Origin: Coraliomargarita algicola
GTDB lineage: Bacteria; Verrucomicrobiota; Verrucomicrobiia; Opitutales; Coraliomargaritaceae
DNA length: 64,000 nucleotides
Assembly (NCBI RefSeq): GCF_033878955.1
Contig: NZ_CP138858.1
Coordinates: 5,173,001-5,237,000, forward strand
Direction: 5' to 3'
Position numbers and translations under genes: made by a program
In this document: positions 9,983-17,556 of the stretch, piece by piece
Numbering within the stretch: position 1 is the first letter of the stretch
How the letters are laid out: every line of letters begins with the position of its first letter
The notes under the pieces: model-generated
What the model was told of the DNA's origin: nothing
The model's input: the letters and a program-made list of their open reading frames with translations, nothing else
Database searches by the model: none

Positions 9983-10007
9983 TCAAAAAAATCCCATGCT
10001 TACGATT

Positions 10008-10814
10008 ATGAAACATTCTAAATTAAAAACTCTACTGTATGGCCTACTTTTTATCGGCGCATCCACCTTCGCCTTTGCTCAAAGTGAGGCGACTGTCGAA
10101 GAACCAGTCACGTCATCCAACAGTCTTTTGACAAAAGTGAAACAGGGGGGCTGGGCAATGTATCCACTCGGTATCCTTTCGATGTCTGCATTTGCGCTGA
10201 CAGTTTACAATTTCATTGCCTTGCGTAAGAAGGACTTCTTCGACGACGAAGTCGCTAGACAGGTCGGCGATAAGCTCAACACGCTGGACATCGAAGGAGC
10301 CCACGCACTTTGCGAAGAACAACCTTCTCCGCTTACACGAATCGTGAACCATGGCTTGGACTCCATCAAAGGGGGCCACATCGATACCGAATTATTTCGT
10401 CAACGCCTAGAGGCTGGGTCGAGTAAAGAACTCGCTAAGCCCTTCGTTGTGATCAACTACCTCGCGATCATCGCTTCAATTGCACCTATGGTCGGACTAC
10501 TCGGCACCGTCTCCGGTATGGTCAAGGCCTTCGACTCGATTGCAACGGTCGGCATGGGGCAGCCTGAAGTGCTAGCGGGTAATATCTCGGAAGCACTGAT
10601 CACCACTGCGTCTGGTATGTTAGTCGGTATCCCCGCCATGTTCTTCTTCTTCTATTTTAAAAATCAATACGGCAATCTCGTTGCGGACATGACGATGTAT
10701 CTCGACGACATGCATGGAGACCTCGTGCATGGCACACGCGCGACGACTGCGAAAATGCTGCCACCTGCCGCGAATCGCCCACATCCTCAAGCACCACGCG
10801 ATCCACGCGGATAG
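10008..10814 (+). CDS. exbB: ExbB/TolQ/MotA-type proton channel protein
   Basis: About 268 residues. I prefer ATG 10008, giving the signal-like MKHSKLKTLLYGLLFIGAS; ATG 9996 is also possible. Three membrane segments are seen: GGWAMYPLGILSMSAFALTVYNF, the long FVVINYLAIIASIAPMVGLLGTVSGM, and ITTASGMLVGIPAMFFFFYF. The MVGLLGTVSGM motif and the conserved threonine/serine-rich third helix are typical of the ExbB pore. With ExbD it uses proton flow to energise a TonB-like partner. An N-terminal cleavable signal ahead of the first helix is common in this subfamily. It is followed by two exbD genes. Confidence 0.92.
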   Translation: MKHSKLKTLLYGLLFIGASTFAFAQSEATVEEPVTSSNSLLTKVKQGGWAMYPLGILSMSAFALTVYNFIALRKKDFFDDEVARQVGDKLNTLDIEGAHALCEEQPSPLTRIVNHGLDSIKGGHIDTELFRQRLEAGSSKELAKPFVVINYLAIIASIAPMVGLLGTVSGMVKAFDSIATVGMGQPEVLAGNISEALITTASGMLVGIPAMFFFFYFKNQYGNLVADMTMYLDDMHGDLVHGTRATTAKMLPPAANRPHPQAPRDPRG

Positions 10815-10835
10815 CCGCAACATCAGCACTCCATA

Positions 10836-11255
10836 TTGATGAGCTTAAAAGGCTATAAACTCCCACAGGGAAACGAAGGCTTTGATCTGACGCCCATGAT
10901 TGACGTGGTCTTCCTGTTGATCGTTTTCTTCATGACTGTGGCCAGTGCGTTGACCACCAATAAACTCGACCTCAAGCTCGCTGTTGCTGAGGAATCAGCC
11001 ATACCGAAAGATATCAAAGACCGTTTCACCGTCTCAGTGGACGCTGAAGGTAAGTTCTTTTTCGGAGTTCAAGAACTCAGCGAGCAGGAACTTTCAAGCC
11101 GATTGGCAAAGGTAGTTGAGGGGAATACGAACATCAAAATTGTCGTTCGTGCTGGCCGCATGGCTGAGCACCAGCATGTAAATAAAATTTTAACAGTATG
11201 TGCACAAAACGGTATTAACGATATCATTTTTGCCACTTACCAAAGTGAGCTGTAA
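10836..11255 (+). CDS. exbD: ExbD/TolR family protein (first copy)
   Basis: 139 residues with the standard topology: a short cytoplasmic start, one membrane helix (DLTPMIDVVFLLIVFFMT) bearing the essential aspartate in PMIDVV, and a periplasmic domain ending with the RAGRMAEHQHVNKIL segment common to ExbD. It partners ExbB in proton-driven force transmission. It lies 21 bp after exbB and 9 bp before a second exbD; two different ExbD proteins per operon is a recurrent arrangement in Verrucomicrobiota and Planctomycetota. Confidence 0.93.
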   Translation: MMSLKGYKLPQGNEGFDLTPMIDVVFLLIVFFMTVASALTTNKLDLKLAVAEESAIPKDIKDRFTVSVDAEGKFFFGVQELSEQELSSRLAKVVEGNTNIKIVVRAGRMAEHQHVNKILTVCAQNGINDIIFATYQSEL

Positions 11256-11264
11256 ACTGAAACT

Positions 11265-11696
11265 ATGAAAGCTAGCGACATTTTTGAGAGTGCAGGCAAG
11301 CCCGATCTAACCCCGATGATTGACGTGGTGTTCCTCATGCTCGTCTTCTTTATGGTCACCACAGAGCTGATTAAGCAGGAGGCTGATTTGGGCATTCAAT
11401 TGCCCTCGCAAGCTCCACCGACTGCGGCTCCTGAATTACCTTCAAAGCATACTGTTGATATCTTGCCAGATGGCACGGTGCTGCTGAATGGCGGTAATAC
11501 TGGCGACGATATTTACGGAGAGCTGATTGGCTTAACTCAAATGCTAGGAGGGCTCAAAGCCTCCGCCGACCGCTTGAAGAAGCACACGATCGTGACGATA
11601 CAAGCAGACAAGTATTCACCGCATTATCGATCGATTGATGTGCTCAACGCATGCGCCAAGGCAAATTTGAAGTTCGTCTCCTTCAGCCAGATGTAA
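11265..11696 (+). CDS. exbD: ExbD/TolR family protein (second copy)
   Basis: 143 residues, one membrane helix DLTPMIDVVFLMLVFFMVT with the key aspartate, then a proline-rich linker (SQAPPTAAPELPSK) and a periplasmic domain containing TIVTIQADKYSPHYRSIDVL. It differs enough from the upstream copy to suggest a heteromeric ExbD pair on one ExbB pentamer. The next coding frame actually overlaps this gene, but the likely true start of that gene (11729) lies 32 bp downstream. Confidence 0.92.
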   Translation: MKASDIFESAGKPDLTPMIDVVFLMLVFFMVTTELIKQEADLGIQLPSQAPPTAAPELPSKHTVDILPDGTVLLNGGNTGDDIYGELIGLTQMLGGLKASADRLKKHTIVTIQADKYSPHYRSIDVLNACAKANLKFVSFSQM

Positions 11697-11728
11697 CGCG
11701 CATATTTCATTTAAAGATAACCGATACA

Positions 11729-12823
11729 ATGTCTACAGCTCACAACGATCAAGAATTGGGAAAGCCGCTGCGTCATAAGAAAAAGCGGAGCGCGGTATTT
11801 ATCGTGATTATCGTCAGTATCGCTGTGCACCTTTTAGGGCTAGGCGGTCTTGCGGCTATTAAGATCATCGAAGTCTTACAACCCGCACCTGAATTTGAAG
11901 CACCGCCGGTTCAGGCTATCGTGACTCCGCCACCGCCACCGCCACCACCTCCGCCAACGACTAAGCGCACGCAGCGCAGTTTGCCACGTCCGCAGCCTTT
12001 GGCGGCAGTGAACCCGCAGAGTATGAGTGTGCCATCAATCAATATGCAGGACTCCAACCTTAGCCTGAGTGGCGGTCGTGGTATGGGCGGTGGTTTGGGA
12101 GAATTAGGCGGCGGCATGCTTGACCGTGTTGACTTTAGTTTTTTTGGAATCCAATCCACGGGGAATATGGTAGTTCTTCTGGATCGTTCTTTGTCGGGTG
12201 CCACTGTATTTAACAGAACACGCAGTGAGTTTTTGAAGACGATCGAAATGATGAAACAGGACTCCGAAGCACGTTATGCTCTGATTTATTTCGGTGGAAA
12301 TATCGCTGGCCAGAATGCTGTGGGCAAGCTGGCTGGCACTAAAGATCCTACTAAATATGATTTTTGGTTCCCAAAAGGGGTTCGTAGTCATTCATGGTTG
12401 GCACCTGACAGTCGCGAAACGGAAGCGGTGATCCGAGAGCTGAATTCGGTTAAAGACCCAAGTGCGAAGGCAGCTAAGGTTAAAACTGCGAAAGATTTAA
12501 AGAAAGGCAAAGGAGCTTTCTTTGTATTGGGCACTCAATATTGGGGTGCGTTTAATGCAGCTTACAAAATGGAACCTGCTCCCGCCACGATCTATTTCAT
12601 GGTCGAGCCTAAGGTTGCTTTTCCCAGTGTGAAAGTGGTGAAAGAAAGCTTTCAAAAATTCAAAAAATATGGAGTGCCGAAACCAGCTAATACGAAGGTG
12701 ATATTCGTGGTGGCGAAGCCTAAAGAGAATGTCAAAAACGTCACCGAATTAGAGCTAATGGTGAATCTCGTCCATGGAGGCAAGCTCACCAACAAAGAGA
12801 TTCAAGAACGGATTGTATATTAG
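11729..12823 (+). CDS. TonB-like membrane protein with polyproline linker and vWA-like periplasmic domain
   Basis: About 364 residues. I choose ATG 11729 because the upstream extension overlaps exbD and is not protein-like. It has a basic cytoplasmic start, one membrane helix (AVFIVIIVSIAVHLLGLGGLAAI, about 22-44), then a run of ten prolines (67-76) and a Gly-rich spacer, as in TonB. Instead of a TonB C-terminal domain, it continues with NMVVLLDRSLSG (about 147-157), which resembles the first strand and DxSxS MIDAS motif of von Willebrand A domains, though degenerate. It probably spans the periplasm and receives energy from ExbB/ExbD; the partner is unknown. Confidence 0.75.
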   Translation: MSTAHNDQELGKPLRHKKKRSAVFIVIIVSIAVHLLGLGGLAAIKIIEVLQPAPEFEAPPVQAIVTPPPPPPPPPPTTKRTQRSLPRPQPLAAVNPQSMSVPSINMQDSNLSLSGGRGMGGGLGELGGGMLDRVDFSFFGIQSTGNMVVLLDRSLSGATVFNRTRSEFLKTIEMMKQDSEARYALIYFGGNIAGQNAVGKLAGTKDPTKYDFWFPKGVRSHSWLAPDSRETEAVIRELNSVKDPSAKAAKVKTAKDLKKGKGAFFVLGTQYWGAFNAAYKMEPAPATIYFMVEPKVAFPSVKVVKESFQKFKKYGVPKPANTKVIFVVAKPKENVKNVTELELMVNLVHGGKLTNKEIQERIVY

Positions 12824-12944
12824 GCTTATATTTTGTGTCTCAATCGCTCTTTTCGGCGATATTTATATTCGGTCAAATTTGTTATAGTAGCGCCATGCCC
12901 CTATGATTTCTTATGCCTTATCTCATGTTGTGAAAACTCCTCTG

Positions 12945-15900
12945 ATGCTTCGTTCGCAGCGTAAATGCGGCTTTGCTTTAGTCATTGCTTTGAGCCTGAT
13001 GGCTTTTGTGCTGCTGCTATTGCTTTCGATGACTACTCTGGTGCAGGTTGAGTCTCGATCGGCACAGACGCATATGCAGCGACTGAAAGCCGAGCAGGCA
13101 GCCTTGCTCTCTCTGAATATCGCAATTGGCAAACTGCAAGAGACCGCTGGTTTAGATCAGCGCGTGACGGCGCCAGCAGAAGCACTCGCAGGTGTCAATG
13201 GCGCGAAGCAGTTGACAGGGGTCTGGCGCTCATGGGAAGGGCGTGATCATCAATCAAATGGGCTACCGATTGAGCCCGATTATGCTTCAAAAATTGACAC
13301 TGGGGATCAGGATATCGATCCGTCTACTTCGGGTGCCGGCCGATTTCTAGGTTGGCTGGTTTCGGATGCTTATGACCCAGCTGTGGCGGATGCTGAGACC
13401 CCTCCCGATTTAGTCAGTAGCCAAGATACAGTGGCTTTGGTTGGGGCAGGGACTGTTGGAGTCAATGCAGTGGCTGAGGAAGTGCACGTCACACCAACAG
13501 AACTTCCAGACGGGACTTGCGAGTATGCGTGGTGGATTGGTGGCGAAAATACCAAGGCCTTTTTGCCAGTGCCGGAAGCGAGCGCGGGGGTTTTGGATGC
13601 AAGTGCGCGTCTGTCTAGCTCACGTCAATCCGATCCAGCGGTCTTTGATGTTACGGATGCAGATAAACAGGAGCAATTAGGTCGTGTAACGACTCGGAGT
13701 GCTCTGAACTTGCTGTCAGATCGGACTGCAAGCGATTCTCCGGTTTCAGAAGAATATTTCCATGATCTGACTGCATTCTCACGGGGCTTGTTAACCAATA
13801 CCGCGACTGGCGGGTGGCGGCGTGATTTATCACTGATGAGTGAACAATGGGAAGATATGCCTGAGAGTGAACTGCCATTTTTTACGCTCGCTCCAGGGGT
13901 GGAAACTGCCGCCAATAAGTTCTCCACACAGTTGGCAGGATTGATCTACCCTTGGTCATCTCGTGTTACCGAAGTAGAGGAAGGAGAGGAAGATGTCGTT
14001 TCAAACCTGTCACCCGTTTCCAGTTGGGATCGATTGATGGACTACATGAATTACTATAAGAAACTCGAAGGCAGTGAAGGGAGCGTATTAGTGCATTTCG
14101 ACCCAATCTTAGATGGTTCTGGTGTTGCTGATGACCTCGCCGTGCATTTGATACCTGCTCGTATTACTTGGCTGCTGGCTTATCATGCTAAGTTCGATTC
14201 TTCTAGTGGGCAGTATGAACCGCGATTGGTGATAAAGCCGATTGTCACCATGTGGAACCCTTATAATGTCGCGATCCAAGTCGATGAGGGGTATCGTTTT
14301 AGGAGTTGGGCTGCCGGCAATAGGTTTCCGCTAAGTCTTAAATTTTCATTGGATAATGAGGAGATTGGAACCTATGCCTTGAATAAATTAATGTCTGCTA
14401 AAACAAGTGGAACTAGTCAGGCAATAACTGTGGAGACTGACTCCTCCGATTCGGCCTCGATTTGGAAGCCGGGGGAGGTTCGAGTTTATAGCGGTGCGGG
14501 GGATCGTATTGTATCGAAGACGAAGCTTAATGTTAGTTTAGAGCCAGGCTTACGGATTGATTCGGGTTGGAGTCTTCCATTGCCAAAAGTTGTTTCAGGG
14601 GATGCTGACAGCGTATTTAAAGCAGAAATAAGTATTCCTAGCGGCAATTCGTCGACTGTCGTTACGGTTATTTCGAGTGCCATATATCAAGGTAGTTATA
14701 CTAGCACTTATTCTAACGATCGACTCGCAGAGATTTGGGAAGGTGAGGAGATTACTAATAGTGGCACATTAGGCGATTTGTCAGGTTCAGATTCTCCTTT
14801 TTTAATCGCAAGTTGGGGGATTCGACTAATCAACTCGATTGGTGATATTGATAACGTATCACATGAAAGTAAGGGGGCTTTCGAAACCAGCCCATTGGGG
14901 TATGCGCCCCAGGCAAATACGCCTTATAAGTCTCCCCATGATTGGTTGTTCATTCCTGTCAATGATTGGGCTGACTCAAACATGCCGACTGCGGATGATG
15001 ACCTCATTTCAGGCTTAGATGCGGCAGGGTATCTCGGTTCGGGGTTAGATTCCGCTGAGGGGCTGGCGCGACTCGTAGTATCAGAATTGCCGATTCGTCC
15101 GCTGATTTCATTGGGACAGCTACAACATTTTGATCATGCTTATTGTAATCGAACTCCGCCACACTTTCTAAATCCAATTGGTAATAGTCATGCATCTTCG
15201 CAGATTATGCCTAATGCGGTTTTCATCAATGACAGTGGTGCTTCAGATTCTGAAATATTTGTATATGACCATAGTTATGTTGGAAACCATCTATTGTTTG
15301 ACGATTGGTTTGTCTCTTCCATTGCGCCCGAAATGGAGGACTGGTCAAAGGCTGAAGCGAGGGACACTCAGACGGTTTATGAAGACTTTGTATCGGGAGA
15401 GTTTGCCTTACCGAATCGAGCCTACCTGCCAGCCACCGAGTTGAGCGAGGCAGCTGCCGAAACCGCGGCAGAGGCGTTAATGGTAGATACTACGGCGTGG
15501 CATGATGTTGCCTCCGAGATCGAGGTCGAGGGGATGTTTAACATCAATTCGACCTCTGTCGAGGCGTGGACAGCATTGCTGCGTAATATGAATGATGAAG
15601 GGGTTGCCGAATTGACCATAACGCCAGATAGCTGGGAGATCGGCCTCACGACTGGCACGGGGCAACCTGTTAGTCGCACGACCATCGCGGGCCCGAGTAA
15701 TGCTTCAGGCAATTATGCGAACGTTTTAGCGACACACAAGCGGTTAAGCGAAGAGCAAATTGAAGCACTTGCAGAGAAGATAGTCGAACAGATCAAATTA
15801 CGTGGGCCTTTTCTATCGTTGTCTGAATTCGTGAATCGTCGACTGGTTGCGGATGACGTAGAGTTGGCAAAATCAGGCGTGATTGAAGCTGCGCTGAATG

Positions 15901-16322
15901 AGTTATCCGAACTTGGAGAAGACTCAAAGAATCCTTATCAGGAGATTCAAGCGGTCTTTGGTGATGCAACTGTTACAGGCACGCTCGAATTTTCTGAGGC
16001 AGCGGAGGGGAATGTTGCGTATGCATTTCCTGGTTGGATACGGCAGGCCGACATCTTACGTCCAATCGCACCAGTCATCTCTGCTCGCGACGATACTTTT
16101 GTGATTCGAGCGTATGGTGAATGCAAAGGCTCGATTACTGGAGAAAAAGGTGTCGGAGCCTGGTGTGAAGCAGTGGTGCAGCGACGTGCTGAATATGTTG
16201 ATCCTACAGATGCTAAGACTGTGCTGCCGAGTGAGGCGACTCTAAGCTCGGAGGTTAATAAGCGCTTTGGGCGTCGCTTTTCAGTCATTTCGTTCCGCTG
16301 GTTGTCGCCCGATGAGGTGTAA
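12945..16322 (+). CDS. Large prepilin-like protein, Verru_Chthon cassette protein A type
   Basis: About 1125 residues. From ATG 12945 the leader MLRSQRKCG is followed by FALVIALSLMAFVLLLLLSMTTLV, the glycine-phenylalanine junction and hydrophobic helix expected of a type IV prepilin; ATG 12903 would give a longer leader. The segment AIGKLQETAGLDQRVTA after the helix is the typical beginning of the Verru_Chthon cassette A proteins. The rest is mostly beta-rich, with low complexity and the late ISARDDTFVIRAYGE segment. It is presumably processed by a prepilin peptidase and surface located. The usual B, C and D cassette genes are not adjacent. It may be co-transcribed with the Exb operon 80-120 bp upstream. 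Confidence 0.7.
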   Translation: MLRSQRKCGFALVIALSLMAFVLLLLLSMTTLVQVESRSAQTHMQRLKAEQAALLSLNIAIGKLQETAGLDQRVTAPAEALAGVNGAKQLTGVWRSWEGRDHQSNGLPIEPDYASKIDTGDQDIDPSTSGAGRFLGWLVSDAYDPAVADAETPPDLVSSQDTVALVGAGTVGVNAVAEEVHVTPTELPDGTCEYAWWIGGENTKAFLPVPEASAGVLDASARLSSSRQSDPAVFDVTDADKQEQLGRVTTRSALNLLSDRTASDSPVSEEYFHDLTAFSRGLLTNTATGGWRRDLSLMSEQWEDMPESELPFFTLAPGVETAANKFSTQLAGLIYPWSSRVTEVEEGEEDVVSNLSPVSSWDRLMDYMNYYKKLEGSEGSVLVHFDPILDGSGVADDLAVHLIPARITWLLAYHAKFDSSSGQYEPRLVIKPIVTMWNPYNVAIQVDEGYRFRSWAAGNRFPLSLKFSLDNEEIGTYALNKLMSAKTSGTSQAITVETDSSDSASIWKPGEVRVYSGAGDRIVSKTKLNVSLEPGLRIDSGWSLPLPKVVSGDADSVFKAEISIPSGNSSTVVTVISSAIYQGSYTSTYSNDRLAEIWEGEEITNSGTLGDLSGSDSPFLIASWGIRLINSIGDIDNVSHESKGAFETSPLGYAPQANTPYKSPHDWLFIPVNDWADSNMPTADDDLISGLDAAGYLGSGLDSAEGLARLVVSELPIRPLISLGQLQHFDHAYCNRTPPHFLNPIGNSHASSQIMPNAVFINDSGASDSEIFVYDHSYVGNHLLFDDWFVSSIAPEMEDWSKAEARDTQTVYEDFVSGEFALPNRAYLPATELSEAAAETAAEALMVDTTAWHDVASEIEVEGMFNINSTSVEAWTALLRNMNDEGVAELTITPDSWEIGLTTGTGQPVSRTTIAGPSNASGNYANVLATHKRLSEEQIEALAEKIVEQIKLRGPFLSLSEFVNRRLVADDVELAKSGVIEAALNELSELGEDSKNPYQEIQAVFGDATVTGTLEFSEAAEGNVAYAFPGWIRQADILRPIAPVISARDDTFVIRAYGECKGSITGEKGVGAWCEAVVQRRAEYVDPTDAKTVLPSEATLSSEVNKRFGRRFSVISFRWLSPDEV

Positions 16323-16340
16323 GCTCTGAGTATTCATATT

Positions 16341-17054
16341 ATGTTTCGTTTATACAAATATAACTTCAAGGCGATTTGTCTCGTCATATTCAGTGTTTTC
16401 ACCGCGTTATCTGTGCATGCGGATCGTGTCGCGCGTATCTTATATTACGGTGCATCGAAGACCGCTCCGAAATCCTCATTTGTTTACACTGGGAAGGGAG
16501 ATTCGTTTAGTCTTGAAAAACCTCAAGAAGTGAGCTTGGAGAGGCACAATTTTTCGGAGTCATTTGATCTAGCTCGTGGAGCGATCTCTCTCGGATTTCT
16601 TCCGGAAAAACTCTCTGAGGATGAACTGTTCCCTGCCTTGGCTCCTAGCGTGAGCATCCCTAAAGGCTGGAAGAAAGTTTTGATTCTGGTATTCGAAGAT
16701 CTCAGTAATCCAATTATGCCGATCCGGTTGAAGGCGATTGATGCGAGCGAAGATGTGTTTGGCCCTGGCGAACTGTTGTTTATTAACTATTCCGAAGCCT
16801 CCATCTTTGGTTTGGTGGGAGATAAAAAACTCCTACTTAAGCCACAAACGACGGTCTTGGTATCAGATCCAGTGAAAAAGAAGGGTTCCTATAAGGTTAA
16901 ACTGGATTCAGTTCAGGAGACAATTGAGACTCGGCAATGGTTGTTGCGCCAATCTTGGCGTCATGAGCCTGATGTGCGTCGTGTTGTTTTTGTATTTCCA
17001 TTACCCGCGCCGCGGGTAGCCAAGTTGTATACGACCCCCATTCGAGGTTTTTAA
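16341..17054 (+). CDS. Exported protein of unknown function
   Basis: 237 residues with a signal peptide (AICLVIFSVFTALSVHA, cleaved near VHA-DR). The mature part is beta-rich (ARILYYGASKT, KKVLILVFEDL, ELLFINYSEASIFG) and has no membrane helix. I do not recognise the family with certainty. It starts 18 bp after the prepilin-like gene, so it is likely to be co-transcribed and may be an accessory of that protein. Transcription meets the minus-strand kinase gene, with about 500 bp between the two ends. Confidence 0.7.
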   Translation: MFRLYKYNFKAICLVIFSVFTALSVHADRVARILYYGASKTAPKSSFVYTGKGDSFSLEKPQEVSLERHNFSESFDLARGAISLGFLPEKLSEDELFPALAPSVSIPKGWKKVLILVFEDLSNPIMPIRLKAIDASEDVFGPGELLFINYSEASIFGLVGDKKLLLKPQTTVLVSDPVKKKGSYKVKLDSVQETIETRQWLLRQSWRHEPDVRRVVFVFPLPAPRVAKLYTTPIRGF

Positions 17055-17296
17055 AATGTATAAGTGATTGTAGTATAATTAGATTTCTAATGCATCGCAT
17101 TTGAAATCAATTCACCCAGACGGTGTTTCAAAACGCTTAGGCGACAATCGCACATCGCTGCCCTTCAGGGCTGTGGTCACGTATGTTTATACGCTCCCGT
17201 GCCCGTCGGTTGCGGAGCGCAATTCTCATCCTATTGCATAATCCGGGTTGAAGCGGGCATCCGACATGATACTTCACCATGAGGATTGGCGGTGCT

Positions 17297-17498
17297 TAGA
17301 GCGTTTCTCAAAAGTAATGACGTAAATCGTATGATGAAATGAAGAAATCTAAATGAAACGCCTCGTGTCCCAAAGCGCTGAAGCGCTCACTCTTACCTGA
17401 GGATATACAGTCAAAGGTAAGAGTGACGGCTTTAGCCGTTAAGCATATTCTAAATTCTTATGTTGTAGTATAAGCGCAAAGACATTTGAGAAATGCTA
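17297..17498. repeat. Possible MITE-like element bounded by imperfect inverted repeats
   Basis: The left boundary TAGAGCGTTTCTCAAA (17297-17312) and the right boundary TTTGAGAAATGCTA (17485-17498) are inverted copies of each other with few mismatches. A third related copy, TTTCAAAACGCTTAGGC, lies near 17126-17142. The inside holds strong hairpins and no gene. This fits a miniature transposable or REP-like element, but only one occurrence is in the window so the call is weak. Confidence 0.35.
17387..17426. terminator. Strong 12-bp hairpin between convergent genes
   Basis: TCACTCTTACCT (17387-17398) and AGGTAAGAGTGA (17415-17426) pair perfectly around a 16-base loop. It stands between gene ends on opposite strands and could stop transcription in both directions. 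There is no long T run on either side, so it may instead be part of a repeat element. Confidence 0.45.
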
Positions 17499-17556
17499 TG
17501 ACGAGTGCTCCTAAGTATCGCGACTTCGAGGATGATTATTTTTACGGCAACGCGAC

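Larger units (their letters stand above)
17055..17556. other. Gene-free stretch between convergent genes, rich in inverted repeats
   Basis: No credible coding sequence is visible. The stretch separates two gene ends facing each other. It contains a perfect 12-bp hairpin (17387-17426), a small ACGGCT/AGCCGT hairpin next to it (17426-17439), and three related TTTGAGAAAYGCT-like segments near 17125-17145, 17297-17312 and 17485-17498, listed separately. It most likely holds terminators plus a small non-coding repeat element. Confidence 0.6.
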
